From the NCBI RefSeq assembly GCF_004745825.1, contig NZ_SRLA01000003.1:186001-250000 (forward strand): DNA of 64,000 nt, read 5' to 3'. Positions 9,501 to 17,459 of this stretch are shown piece after piece. The translations under genes were made by a program, and so were the position numbers. The notes under the pieces were generated by a model. That model was not told where the DNA came from and did no database searches. It saw only the letters and a list, made by a program, of their open reading frames with translations. This stretch comes from Hymenobacter fodinae (lineage in GTDB: Bacteria; Bacteroidota; Bacteroidia; Cytophagales; Hymenobacteraceae). Every line of letters starts with the position of its first letter. The stretch's first letter is position 1.

Positions 9501-9872
9501 ACTGGCCGCGGGCTTGAGCACGATGCCGCTGGGGAGAGGCTCGTAGGCAATATGCAAGGGGTCGAAGAGGGTGTGCAGCACTTTGCCCAGGGGCTGGCCC
9601 TCGGCCTGAATCGACACCCGCCGACCGGCCCCAATCAGCTGACGGCTGTACTGGAAACGAATGCTAGTCTGGTTCTCAATTTTGGTGAGTACCGCGTGCA
9701 TGGTCTCGTCTTGGGCCTGGAGCGTAATGGGCTGCTCGAGATACTGCTGGGCCGAGGACGAGAGAGTGGTGGCGGTGGCAATGCTACTGCTGAGTAGGGT
9801 GATACACAACGGCTGTATGAGGGCAGCCCGCGACAGCAGAGTAGAAGAAGGAACGTGTAGGGGATTATTCAT
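6558..9872 (-). CDS. SusC/RagA TonB-dependent transporter with STN signalling domain
   Basis: This is the outer-membrane barrel partner of SusD. The frame is open to an ATG at 9914, but I prefer the ATG at 9872 because it puts the signal peptide at the N-terminus; the longer form would have 14 extra residues. Numbering from 9872: STN (secretin/TonB short N-terminal) domain about 45-120, carboxypeptidase-regulatory-like repeat about 130-200, the SusC signature NEVVVVGYGTQQKRDVTGSI near 207-226, plug to about 330, then the barrel ending in the aromatic GVNVTF. An STN domain marks transporters that signal to a FecR anti-sigma factor, and exactly such a gene lies directly upstream. It exports no enzyme function itself; energy comes from TonB-ExbBD encoded elsewhere. 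Confidence 0.93.
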   Translation of the reverse strand: MNNPLHVPSSTLLSRAALIQPLCITLLSSSIATATTLSSSAQQYLEQPITLQAQDETMHAVLTKIENQTSIRFQYSRQLIGAGRRVSIQAEGQPLGKVLHTLFDPLHIAYEPLPSGIVLKPAASSTADVTVTGRVVDEKGSAMPGVNVVVKGTAIGTQTDVDGRYSVTAPEGATLVFSFVGYTAQEVAIGGRTTIDVSFAANQSQLNEVVVVGYGTQQKRDVTGSIASVKGTELVNQASQNAVSSLQGKVAGVQITNNGQPGSSPQIRVRGTGSILGSANPLYVVDGTFVDDISFLNQDDIASIEILKDASSAAIYGVRAANGVVLVTTKRGKAGAPRINYNGFGGIQRITNKVKMANASEYATLINERTNAQTLATNLPSTDWFDEISRTAAIHNHQLSMSGGSEKVTYNVSGSYLKQQGIVRKNDYERITARLQTDYSATDHIKVGYSAIFQNFRSTDIPANTVFYQAFVAPPVLPVFKANGNYGDPADFPLGNFANPRATIDRYNQKSNGQQLVSNIYASANFLKALTFRTSLGINYGISQYRTYQAKDSLTTTQFAQRSSLTSAQGRNTRWLWENTLTYDKAFGDGDHRLTALVGIAAQRDRFSQFIGSINDVPFYNESSLYLGLGTASTARIETPADAYTFASYFGRVNYAFKDRYLLTATLRFDGSSKFSSDNRYGAFPSVGAGWVVTEEDFLKDQTVLSLLKLRGSWGRLGNNNIPSNIAIQTAAINSPGYTAIFGNQPYPGSNINSLAQRVLDWETTTETDLGLDLGFLENRLTATLDLYNRRTTDAIFSIPIPLSGGQVTARTTGNFATLRNRGAELTVGWNTQATEKFRYNVGFNATYNQNRVLDLQAIGADLPSGNLPVGGVQTTITRVGEPLGSFYGYVVDGIFQTQDEVNSSPQSGTGAVPGSFRYRDLNGDGRISADDRRIIGNPNPKFNYGVNVGFNYGSFDVAFDVQGVAGVDVYNANKGVRYGNENFTKDFFDNRWNGPGTSNSYPSARLSGTDLNANTWYVEKGDYIRLRNVQVGYTLAKSFANTLRVQGIRFYANAQNPVTLFKYKGFTPEIGQLGGSLGNTAQGIDLNVYPLSATYNLGVNVTF

Positions 9873-10040
9873 GGGTAAGGTGGGATTTAGTGAAATGCCT
9901 GGTGGCAGCACCATGACTGCCGCGGCCTGGCAAACTGGCCGCCGCTAGAAGGCCAAGGGGAATTGCCATTGCCGCAAAAGCGCGTTGCAAGCAGGATATC
10001 AGACCATAGGCAGGGAAACTAGGTGGGAAATAGGCTGAAC

Positions 10041-11069
10041 TTACCGGGGTGCGCAGCCGGCACTGCGGAACAGAATGCGGATATCTTGCTTCTCATAAGA
10101 GGCCCCTAGGGCTTTGCAGAGCACATCCAGCTTGGCGAAGAGCGACTCATCCTGCAGGTTCAGGGTCACAGTGCAGGTAGCTAAGGCCGCGGCATCGTAG
10201 GCTATGCGCACACCATAGGCTTTTTCCAGGGCCGCCAACACCTCCGGCACGGGCCGGTCGTCGAAGACAAAGGATTGCGCCGCCAGCTGGGCCGGCTGGG
10301 CTACTAGTTCCCGCTGCAACTTATGGCGCACCGGAGAGTACACGGCTTGCTGGTTGGGCAGCACGACCACCGCTGGCAAAGCTGCTGCTGCGGGGGCTTC
10401 ATCCCGGGGGCTTACGCGCACCCGCCCCGTGCGCACTTTCACCACTACCGGCGCGGTGCCTTCCGGGGCTCGCACCAGGAAGCTGGTGCCTAGCACCGTG
10501 GTTACCACGTTGTGGGTGTACACCCGGAACGGATGCGCCTTATCGGGCTGGATATCGAAGAAGGCCTCCCCTTTCAGGTGCACCGTGCGGTGAGTGGTGG
10601 CAAAGCGACGTGGGTATTTCAACTGTCCCTGGGGCGAAACCCGCACGGTACTCCCATCGGGAAGCTGAATGAGTTGAGACTGGGCCGTGGTATTCACAAA
10701 CAGTTGCCACTCGGTGGCTTGCTGAGCAATAGCCACCGGGGCTGCCGGAGTTACGCCAGGTTGTATTAGCCATTGCTGAGCCCCGATGCCCAGGCCTAGT
10801 ACCAGGGCGGCGGCTGCCGCCCACCGTATGCCCCCAGCGTACCAGGGTCGCGCAACCGGCGGACTCAAATCTTCCGCGTCGAGGGATTTGGCTTCGATTC
10901 GCTCCCAGAGTTCGGCCCGGAGCTGTTCGCGCTCAGCTGGGGTCAGCGTAAGGGGGGGCTGCTGGTGGCCTAGCAGGCTATACCATTGTTCAACTACCCG
11001 TTCTTCTTCGGGCGTACACTCGCCTTGCTGATAGCGCTGCAAGAGGTGGAGTAAGTCAGTTTGCTTCAT
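10041..11069 (-). CDS. FecR-family anti-sigma factor
   Basis: FecR proteins hold an ECF sigma factor at the inner membrane and release it when the STN domain of a loaded TonB-dependent receptor contacts their periplasmic part. Residues 1-75 form the cytoplasmic sigma-binding part (LLQRYQQGECTPEEERVVEQWY). One transmembrane helix lies at about 80-97. The FecR domain (about 125-225) contains LIQLPDGSTVRVSPQGQLKYPRRF and VHLKGEAFFDIQPDKAHPFRVYT. The C-terminal DUF4974-type domain (about 265-335) contains FDDRPVPEVLAALEKAYGVRIAYD. The 342 aa length is typical. It sits between the sigma gene and the susCD pair, all in one direction, so it should regulate this locus. Confidence 0.92.
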   Translation of the reverse strand: MKQTDLLHLLQRYQQGECTPEEERVVEQWYSLLGHQQPPLTLTPAEREQLRAELWERIEAKSLDAEDLSPPVARPWYAGGIRWAAAAALVLGLGIGAQQWLIQPGVTPAAPVAIAQQATEWQLFVNTTAQSQLIQLPDGSTVRVSPQGQLKYPRRFATTHRTVHLKGEAFFDIQPDKAHPFRVYTHNVVTTVLGTSFLVRAPEGTAPVVVKVRTGRVRVSPRDEAPAAAALPAVVVLPNQQAVYSPVRHKLQRELVAQPAQLAAQSFVFDDRPVPEVLAALEKAYGVRIAYDAAALATCTVTLNLQDESLFAKLDVLCKALGASYEKQDIRILFRSAGCAPR

Positions 11070-11254
11070 AGCTTTTCAGCTGGATACAGGCGGGTTATTG
11101 ATACAGTCGATTAACTCGGCTGCGTCCCTAGCCTATCATTAAAAATTTTCTTAAAAAGATGCCCTGCCGCGTGAGTTAAAGCTCACTCACCGCTGAAAAT
11201 CAGCAAGTAGGGGCAATCAAGAGCATTGGCAGCAAAGTGGCCTAGGCCGTGGTA

Positions 11255-11863
11255 CTACCACCAGTAGAGCAGCAGCATGACCAGAAAATCACGCAGGCTC
11301 ACCCGTAACACTTTCAGGGCGCGGGTGAGGTGGTATTCCACGGTTTTGCGGGAAATATTCAGGCGCACCGCAATTTCGGGCACCGACTGATGCTCCAGCC
11401 GGCTTAGGCGAAATACCTCGCGGGTGTGCTCGGGCAGCTGCATGAGGCTATCCAGCAGAGCTAGAGAGAGGTCGTCGGCAGCTACGGTTTCCTCCGTGCT
11501 ATGATCTTCCGGCGCAATGCGTAGGCGGCTGCGCTCCAGATAGGTGGCCTGCGTTAGGCGGGCCTTCAACACATCTATCACCCGGTATTTCACGGCCCGC
11601 AGCAAATAGGGCTGCAGCGTATGAATGTCCTGGGCGTGGCGTTTCAGCCACAGCGTGGCAAACAGATCTTGTACTATTTCCTCCGCACTTTCCCGCGAGT
11701 TGAGCTTGCGGTAGGCCACTCCCAGCAGCAGCTCCCAGTAACGCTCATATATTTCCGCGAATGCTCGTTTATCATCTTCCCGCAGCGCCCGTACCAGGTC
11801 CTCGTCGGTCCAGGCGGCGTACAGCTGGTGGGGTTTGGAGGAAGATGAGCGGAACGAGGACAT
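11255..11863 (-). CDS. ECF-type RNA polymerase sigma factor
   Basis: This 202-aa protein has sigma region 2 at about 30-95 (FAEIYERYWELLLGVAYRKLNSRESAEEIVQDLFATLW) and region 4 at about 140-190 (LMQLPEHTREVFRLSRLEHQSVPEIAVRLNISRKTVEYHLTRAL), the layout of Bacteroidota FecI-like sigma factors paired with FecR. It is the promoter-proximal gene of the polysaccharide locus, followed after 185 bases by its presumed anti-sigma factor. The hydrophobic C-terminus (FLVMLLLYWW) is common in this group. The expected role is transcription of the susC promoter when substrate is sensed. I could not define its target promoter from one locus. Confidence 0.92.
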   Translation of the reverse strand: MSSFRSSSSKPHQLYAAWTDEDLVRALREDDKRAFAEIYERYWELLLGVAYRKLNSRESAEEIVQDLFATLWLKRHAQDIHTLQPYLLRAVKYRVIDVLKARLTQATYLERSRLRIAPEDHSTEETVAADDLSLALLDSLMQLPEHTREVFRLSRLEHQSVPEIAVRLNISRKTVEYHLTRALKVLRVSLRDFLVMLLLYWW

Positions 11864-12066
11864 GAGCGTGCGGAAAGACTAACTTATCAATCTTCTCGGC
11901 AACCTCCAATCAAATCCTGCTTTAAGCCTGCTGCGGTAGCCTTTCCGAGAAAGTATACGGCTCAGCTATCAGGTTGGTGCTACGCGGTTGCGCCTGGAAT
12001 GACCCAATGCGCGGTAAACAGCCGAACCGGCTAACTTGCTACTCTCTCTACCTCACTCGTTGCCTC

Positions 12067-12420
12067 TTGCCCGACTCTTTCGCGCCTACTAAGCTACTGT
12101 TTATCTGCAGCCAGAACCGCTGGCGCAGCCTCACGGCCGAACGGCTGTTTGACAATCACCCCACCTGCGAGGCCCGCTCGGCGGGTACCGAGCCAGGTGC
12201 CCGCGTGCGGGTTACGGCCGGACACCTAGGCTGGGCCGATGTGGTGCTGGTGATGGAACGCAAGCACACTGACATTCTGCGTCAAAAGTTCGGGGATGCC
12301 TTGGAAGGCAAGCGCATCATCAACCTGCGCATCCCCGACAAATTCCAGTTCATGGACCACATTCTGCAGGACCTGCTTCGGGAGCGGGTGCGTGAGCATT
12401 TGGGTCTTGGTGTACTCTAG
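12067..12420 (+). CDS. Small low-molecular-weight-type protein tyrosine phosphatase (COG4551-like)
   Basis: The P-loop CSQNRWRS fits C-x5-R-S/T of low-molecular-weight tyrosine phosphatases, with LLFIC as the preceding strand and a later acid in RIPDKFQFMD. The family is about 110 aa long. No ATG lies just before the first strand, so I chose TTG at 12067, which gives about 117 aa. In-frame ATG codons at 11974 and 12007 would add roughly 20-31 residues unlike the family. The stop TAG falls in CTCTAGGTGGCCTAG, a copy of the recurrent CTAG motif. A peptidase gene follows 58 bases downstream in the same direction. The substrate is unknown. Confidence 0.75.
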   Translation: MPDSFAPTKLLFICSQNRWRSLTAERLFDNHPTCEARSAGTEPGARVRVTAGHLGWADVVLVMERKHTDILRQKFGDALEGKRIINLRIPDKFQFMDHILQDLLRERVREHLGLGVL

Positions 12421-12478
12421 GTGGCCTAGCTGCGCGGTTCCGGTACAACCTCTGGGCCTAGGCCTCGTTTAGCGGCTC

Positions 12479-13426
12479 ATGCAATACCTTGTTTTTGCCA
12501 TTATCGTCGCAGTAGTGGCCTTTCTTTTCTATCGTTACGTCACCCGCGACTCCCGGGTGAAGCAGCAGGCGCTGGCCGAAGAGTTTCCGTCCACTTGGCG
12601 CCAGATTCTGGCTGAACGCGTAGCTTTCTATCTTTCCCTCACAACCAACGACAAGCAGCGTTTCGAGAAAAAGATCCAGGTTTTCCTGGCCCAAACCCGC
12701 GTGACGGGCATTGAAACCGACATTGATGATACCACTAGGGTGCTGGTGGCCGCGTCGGCGGTTATTCCAGTATTCGGCTTTCCCGATTGGGAGTACAGCA
12801 ACCTAAGCGAAGTGCTGGTAGTGCCCGACGCCTGGACTCAGCAGCGCGACCCTAACAAAGAATACGTAGGCCTGGAAGGCACCTTGCTCGGCAGCGTGCA
12901 GGGCTTCCAAACGTCTCACTACATGCGCCTCTCCAAAGCCTCGCTGGAGCAGGGTTTCAAAGATGCCCTTGACAAGCAGAACGTGGGCATTCATGAGTTT
13001 GCGCACCTGCTCGACGAGGCCGATGGCGTAATCGATGGCGTGCCGGGCGTGGCCCTTCCCGCCGAGCTACGGCCGGAATGGGAAGCCGTGATGCAGCGCG
13101 AAATAGCCGCCATCCGGGCCGGCAACTCAGAAATCAACAACTACGCGGGTACCAATGAGGCCGAGTTTTTTGCCGTAGTGACGGAGTACTTCTTTGAGAA
13201 GCCCGAGAAGCTGCAGGAAAACCACCCTGAGCTCTACCAGCTGTTGAGCCGGGCCCTTCGCCAAAATCCTAAAAAGCGCTTCCTCCGCTTTGCCGTTGAC
13301 CCACGCGAATGGATACGAAGCCTCCGCTCCCGCCGCAAGTTCGGCCGCAACGACCCGTGCCCCTGCGGCAGTGGCAAGAAGTACAAAGACTGCCACCTGC
13401 AAAAGCAAGCGGCAGAAGTGGCCTAG
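12479..13426 (+). CDS. MtfA-like zinc peptidase with C-terminal SEC-C motif
   Basis: Residues 1-17 are a membrane helix. The MtfA/DUF980-type zinc-peptidase body (about 35-275) carries GLEGTLLGSVQGF and the zinc motif HEFAH at 172-176, followed by the family's LLDEADGVIDGVP; downstream acids in TNEAEFFAVVTEYFFE are candidates for the third ligand. E. coli MtfA binds the glucose repressor Mlc and has aminopeptidase activity. Residues about 289-306 add a SEC-C metal-binding finger (GRNDPCPCGSGKKYKDCH; Cys294, Cys296, Cys305, His306), like that at the end of SecA. The fusion gives 315 aa, longer than E. coli MtfA. The TAG stop sits inside GGCCTAGGCC. Its target here is unknown. Confidence 0.86.
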   Translation: MQYLVFAIIVAVVAFLFYRYVTRDSRVKQQALAEEFPSTWRQILAERVAFYLSLTTNDKQRFEKKIQVFLAQTRVTGIETDIDDTTRVLVAASAVIPVFGFPDWEYSNLSEVLVVPDAWTQQRDPNKEYVGLEGTLLGSVQGFQTSHYMRLSKASLEQGFKDALDKQNVGIHEFAHLLDEADGVIDGVPGVALPAELRPEWEAVMQREIAAIRAGNSEINNYAGTNEAEFFAVVTEYFFEKPEKLQENHPELYQLLSRALRQNPKKRFLRFAVDPREWIRSLRSRRKFGRNDPCPCGSGKKYKDCHLQKQAAEVA

Positions 13427-13475
13427 GCCCCACTGGTTGAGATACTACAATCAGCCCAACCAAAATAGAACGTCC

Positions 13476-13630
13476 TGTCGAGCTTGCCGAGACATCTCGC
13501 GTGCTGATGCAGCTATCATAAAAGCCCGTCATCCTGAGCTTGCGAAGGATCTTGTCACGACAGTACGAGACGCTAGGCCAGTTGTTCTAATGTTAGAAGA
13601 TCCTTCGCAAGCTCAGGATGACGGGCTTTT
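13476..13630. repeat. Composite intergenic repeat with a perfect 34-bp inverted repeat
   Basis: Positions 13520-13553 and 13597-13630 are perfect 34-nt inverted copies separated by 43 bases. Just upstream, 13476-13507 is a 32-nt module (TGTCGAGCTTGCCGAGACAT...) found again at 59560-59591 with one mismatch. The loop contains a CTAGGCC motif. It lies between a plus-strand and a minus-strand gene, so it could also act as a bidirectional terminator. Confidence 0.85.
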
Positions 13631-13642
13631 GGAGTAATTATA

Positions 13643-14449
13643 CTAGGCAACTTCCGCCTTAGCGGCTTCCCGTGGGTTACTAGCAACCTTCTCGAACCGC
13701 TCCTGATACTTGGCGTGGTTGGTGCCCATGAGCCGGTCCCACCAGTTGAAGTACAGGCCGTAGTTTCCCTTCACGAACTGATGGTGCATGTTGTGGTGGG
13801 TACTAGTGTTGTGCAGTCGCCCGAAGCGAGTGCGCAGGAACTTGGCCGGGTATGGCTCATAGCCGAGGTGGCCTAGCACGTTCATGCCCATCATATAGGT
13901 CAGGAAAGCGACTAGGGCAATGGGGTGCAGGGGCAGCAGAAACACCAGCAGCGGGAAAATGCCGGCTTCTACCACGGCCTCCAGCGGGTGAAAAGCAAAG
14001 GCCGCCCACGGCGACGGATTGGTAGATAAATGGTGGATGCGATGCACGCGCTGGTACACGCCGGGCAGGTGCATAAAGCGGTGCGTCCAGTAGAAATAGG
14101 TATCGTGGGCCAGAATGGCGAGGATGGTACTACCCACTAGGTACAGCCACCCGTACTGGCCTACGCTGGTATAAATTCGGGTGTAGCCGGCCTGCCGCGC
14201 CCAGAAAATGCCCACACCCACCGCCGCGAAAATCAGGCAGGTGAGTACGGAATAGCGAATTTCGGTGTGGATGTGATTTTGCTCGGGGAAGCGCGGCTGA
14301 ATGCGGCGGTGCTGGAAGCGAGCCTTCTTCCAGCGCCAGAAAACCCAGTAGGCCACTCCCGCGAACAGTCCGTAACGCAGGAGCAGGATGAGGAAGTCGG
14401 CGGCGTACACCAAGCCGGCCTGAGTGGGGGTTATAAGTGCGGCATGCAT
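13643..14449 (-). CDS. Sterol desaturase / fatty acid hydroxylase family membrane protein
   Basis: These are membrane di-iron enzymes that hydroxylate or desaturate lipids. I place the start at the ATG at 14449 (268 aa); the frame runs on to 14611, but the extra stretch overlaps the divergent gene and looks non-coding. About four hydrophobic segments surround the histidine clusters: HDTYFYWTHRFMH (115-127), HRIHH (136-140) and HNTSTHHNMHH (213-223). The family matches carotenoid, sphingolipid and fatty-acid hydroxylases equally well, so I do not pick a substrate. The gene diverges from the M2 peptidase gene across 103 bases that must hold both promoters. Confidence 0.88.
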   Translation of the reverse strand: MHAALITPTQAGLVYAADFLILLLRYGLFAGVAYWVFWRWKKARFQHRRIQPRFPEQNHIHTEIRYSVLTCLIFAAVGVGIFWARQAGYTRIYTSVGQYGWLYLVGSTILAILAHDTYFYWTHRFMHLPGVYQRVHRIHHLSTNPSPWAAFAFHPLEAVVEAGIFPLLVFLLPLHPIALVAFLTYMMGMNVLGHLGYEPYPAKFLRTRFGRLHNTSTHHNMHHQFVKGNYGLYFNWWDRLMGTNHAKYQERFEKVASNPREAAKAEVA

Positions 14450-14552
14450 ACTGGCGAAACTACAACGGATGCTGCTTAGTTCGGCGCAGAAAACCTTGCG
14501 GCTACGTACCTTCGCCGTTGGTACTCTTCCAAGCCTTACCTCTTCCTTTTCC

Positions 14553-16403
14553 ATGAAGAAATACTTCTTACCCACCCTAACGGCCGCCGTGCTTACGGCT
14601 TGTGCCCCCACTGCTCAAACAACTACTACCGCGCCTGCTACTACTGCTCCCGAGCCCGCCGCCCAACCAGTCGCACCTAACTGGCAGCAGCAAGCAGATG
14701 CCTTCCTGAAAGAATATTCCACGGAGTATCAGCGCCTTTACGCTCAGTCGAGCGAGGCAGAATGGCGCTCCAACACCCACATTGTAGCCGGCGACACCGC
14801 CAACTCGGGCGCCACGGCCCGGGCCAATGAGCGCATGGCGGCATTCACGGGCTCGGCCGCGAATATTCAGCGCTTACGGGAGCTGTTGGAGCACAAACAG
14901 GACCTCACGGAGCTGCAGGTGAAGCAGCTTCAGACAGCCTTGTATAACGCCGCCAACTCACCCCAAACCATTGCCGACGTAGTAAAACGCCGCATCAAGG
15001 CCGAAACCCAGCAGACGGAAAAACTCTACGGCTTCGACTATAAATACCAAGGCAAGTCCGTTACTACCAACGACCTCGACGAGCTGCTGCGCAAGGAGAA
15101 GAACCCGCTGAAGCGCCAACAGATCTGGGAAGCCAGCAAAGCCATTGGCCCTACGTTGAAGGAAGGACTGCTCAACCTGCGCGACCTGCGCAACCAGACC
15201 GTGCAGGCCCTCGGCTACCCCGACTACTTCTCCTACCAAGCCTCCGACTACGGCATGAGCCGGGAGGAAATGATGACGCTGGTGCGCAAAATCAATGAGG
15301 AGCTGCGCCCCCTATACCGTGAGCTGCACACCTACGCCCGCTACGAGTTGGCCAAGAAATATGGCGTGAAGCAGGTGCCCGATTACCTGCCTGCTTCCTG
15401 GCTGCCCAACCGCTGGGGCCAAGACTGGAGCGCTATGGTGGAAGTAAAAGGCCTCAACCTCGACCCGGTGCTGGCAAAAAAAGGCGCTGAATGGCAGGTG
15501 AAGCAGGCCGAGCGCTTCTATCAGAGCCTGGGCTTCCCGGCCCTGCCCACTAGCTTCTATGAGAAGAGCAGCCTCTATCCTCTGCCCAAAGGTGCTACCT
15601 ACAAGAAGAACAACCACGCCTCGGCTTGGCACATGGACCTGAACCAGGACGTGCGCAGCCTTATGAGCGTGGAGGGCAACACCGAGTGGTACGAAACTAC
15701 CCACCACGAGCTAGGCCACATTTACTACTACCTCACCTACGCCAATCCCGAGGTACCTGTGCTCCTGCGCCAAGGTGCCAACCGCGGCTACCACGAAGCT
15801 ATGGGCTCCTTAATGGGCCTGGCCGCTACGCAAAAACCCTTCCTGGCTGGCCTAGGCCTGGTAGATGCCAAGTCTCAAACCGACCAGACCCAAACTCTGC
15901 TGAAGGAAGCGCTGAATTACGCAGTCTTCATCCCGTTTGCTTCAGGCGTGATGAGTGAGTGGGAGAACAGCTTCTACGCCGATAAGCTGCCCGCCGATCA
16001 GCTCAACGCCCGCTGGTGGGCACTGGCCAAGCAGTACCAAGGCATTGTGCCACCTACCACGCGCGGCGAGCAATACCTCGACCCGGCCACTAAGACCCAC
16101 ATCAACGACGACCCGGCTCAGTACTATGACTATGCTTTGTCGTATGTCATTCTGTTCCAGCTCCACGACCACATCGCCAAGAAAATCCTGAAGCAGGACC
16201 CACACGCCACCAATTACTACGGCAGCAAAGAGGTAGGCCAGTTCCTGGCCGATATCATGCGCCCCGGGGCCAGCAAGGACTGGCGCATGGTGCTAAAGGA
16301 AAAAACCGGCGAAGATCTCTCGGCCCGCGCCATGGTCGAGTACTTCGAGCCGCTGATGGCCTACCTGAAGCAGCAGAACAAAGGCCGTAAATACACTATG
16401 TAA
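14553..16403 (+). CDS. M2-family (ACE-like) peptidyl-dipeptidase lipoprotein
   Basis: M2 peptidases remove dipeptides from the C-terminus of oligopeptides using zinc. The start at ATG 14553 begins a lipoprotein signal with lipobox LTAC (Cys16), followed by a Thr/Ala/Pro-rich linker; the open frame extends further upstream but lacks signal-peptide character. The zinc site is HELGH at 385-389 in the context HHELGHIYYYL, with the third ligand E415 in GANRGYHEAMGS, matching the ACE spacing. The 616-aa length is normal for bacterial M2. I expect attachment to the outer or inner membrane facing the periplasm or surface. It is probably a single-gene unit closed by a strong terminator. Confidence 0.9.
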   Translation: MKKYFLPTLTAAVLTACAPTAQTTTTAPATTAPEPAAQPVAPNWQQQADAFLKEYSTEYQRLYAQSSEAEWRSNTHIVAGDTANSGATARANERMAAFTGSAANIQRLRELLEHKQDLTELQVKQLQTALYNAANSPQTIADVVKRRIKAETQQTEKLYGFDYKYQGKSVTTNDLDELLRKEKNPLKRQQIWEASKAIGPTLKEGLLNLRDLRNQTVQALGYPDYFSYQASDYGMSREEMMTLVRKINEELRPLYRELHTYARYELAKKYGVKQVPDYLPASWLPNRWGQDWSAMVEVKGLNLDPVLAKKGAEWQVKQAERFYQSLGFPALPTSFYEKSSLYPLPKGATYKKNNHASAWHMDLNQDVRSLMSVEGNTEWYETTHHELGHIYYYLTYANPEVPVLLRQGANRGYHEAMGSLMGLAATQKPFLAGLGLVDAKSQTDQTQTLLKEALNYAVFIPFASGVMSEWENSFYADKLPADQLNARWWALAKQYQGIVPPTTRGEQYLDPATKTHINDDPAQYYDYALSYVILFQLHDHIAKKILKQDPHATNYYGSKEVGQFLADIMRPGASKDWRMVLKEKTGEDLSARAMVEYFEPLMAYLKQQNKGRKYTM

Positions 16404-16416
16404 GGTGCCCTTTCAC

Positions 16417-16456
16417 AAACAGCAACGGCTGGGCAAATGCCCAGCCGTTGCTGTTT
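16417..16456. terminator. Bidirectional terminator, 18-bp perfect stem
   Basis: Arms 16417-16434 and 16439-16456 are perfectly complementary around the loop AAAT. Short A and T runs at the two ends suit both strands. It lies between the convergent M2 peptidase and pirin genes. Confidence 0.88.
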
Positions 16457-16480
16457 ACATTCTGCATTGCGAGCAGAAAA

Positions 16481-17200
16481 CTAATAGTTTGCTGCTGAGC
16501 TTGGCAGGTCAATTAGGATAAACTGAGCATCCTTGGATGCTCTTATTTCCAGCACGTTTTCGTCGGTGGAGCGCACCTGGTCGTTGGGTCCGATATCGAC
16601 GCCGTTGATGTAGAGGTTGCCTTCCTTCACATAGATGAATGTGCTACGTATAGGGAACGTCTTAAACGTCACGGTTTTATCGGCGCTCAGGTTGCACCAG
16701 TAAATCGTGGAGTTGGAGTTCATATACACCACGTCTTCCAGAACCTTCTGCCCCGAAACGAGCGGTACCAGTTCATTTTTCTTATCGAGAAAGTCTACGT
16801 CCTTCTGCTCGTAGCTAGGCGACAAACCTTTCTGGTTCGGCAAAAACCATAGTTGATATATGTGCGCCGCTTTGTCGGTGCCGTTGGTTTCGGAGTGGGC
16901 TAGGCCAGTGCCGGCAGTCATACGCTGCACTTCTCCTTTCTTAATGGTAGCTTTGTTACCGGCAGTATCAGTGTGCACCAGCTCCCCATCCAGTACTAAC
17001 GTCACGATTTCCATTTCAGAGTGAGGGTGCTGGGGAAAACCCGAGTTGCCCTGAATTGTGTCATCGTTGAACACCCGAAGCGGGCCAAACTGCGAATTGT
17101 CAGGGTCGTAGTAGTCGGCGAAGCTGAACAGGAAATAGCTATTGAGCCATTGCACCGGAGCGGCGTGGTGGCGGTCGGTGGCGGGAATGAGCTTGAGCAT
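16481..17200 (-). CDS. Pirin-family bicupin protein
   Basis: Pirins are bicupin metal proteins; some bacterial members oxidise quercetin. The N-terminal cupin has the metal ligands H58 and H60 in FPQHPHSEMEI, and H102 and E104 in GLAHSETN, the classic pirin set. The TLVLDGELVHTD and GEVQRMTAGTGLAHSE blocks are characteristic. The C-terminal cupin (about 150-235) is shorter. At 239 aa it resembles YhhW-type pirins. It is transcribed convergently with the M2 peptidase gene. The physiological role is not readable. Confidence 0.9.
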   Translation of the reverse strand: MLKLIPATDRHHAAPVQWLNSYFLFSFADYYDPDNSQFGPLRVFNDDTIQGNSGFPQHPHSEMEIVTLVLDGELVHTDTAGNKATIKKGEVQRMTAGTGLAHSETNGTDKAAHIYQLWFLPNQKGLSPSYEQKDVDFLDKKNELVPLVSGQKVLEDVVYMNSNSTIYWCNLSADKTVTFKTFPIRSTFIYVKEGNLYINGVDIGPNDQVRSTDENVLEIRASKDAQFILIDLPSSAANY

Positions 17201-17381
17201 CGTGTGTAGGGTTGAGTTGTTGCAGAGGGCTTACGCGTAGCAGCATGCGTAAGTTAAGGCAAGCATCTACGATAATATATGGGCCTACCCCGACCTAACT
17301 ATCTCACAACAAATGCTACTTCTTAAGTTATTGGTAATAGGCCCAAGTCTCAACGATTATCACAGCCATTCAGCATAAAGC

Positions 17382-17417
17382 AAATGCCCCAGCACTATAA
17401 ATAGTGCTGGGGCATTT
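17382..17417. terminator. Terminator hairpin, 16-bp perfect stem
   Basis: Arms 17382-17397 (AAATGCCCCAGCACTA) and 17402-17417 flank the loop TAAA. It lies downstream of the minus-strand S24 regulator and upstream of the pirin start, so it should end the regulator transcript. Confidence 0.82.
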
Positions 17418-17435
17418 CGAGTAGTTCCACCTCCG

Positions 17436-17457
17436 TGAAGTGGCCTAGGCCACTTCA
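17436..17457. repeat. Extended GGCCTAGGCC palindrome, 22 nt
   Basis: This is a perfect 22-nt palindrome centred on CCTAGG, with the core AAGTGGCCTAGGCCACTT. It sits two bases outside the stop codon of the S24 regulator. It is one of the longest copies of the motif that recurs throughout the window. Confidence 0.9.
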
Positions 17458-17459
17458 GG

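Noticed and set aside
9873..9914. SusC start at 9914
   Set aside because: The ATG at 9872 places the hydrophobic signal nearer the N-terminus; the extra 14 residues are Pro-rich and unlike a signal region.
13476..13630. A CRISPR array or Rho-independent terminator only
   Set aside because: There are two inverted arms rather than three or more direct repeats with unique spacers, and the 34-bp arms plus shared module exceed a simple terminator.
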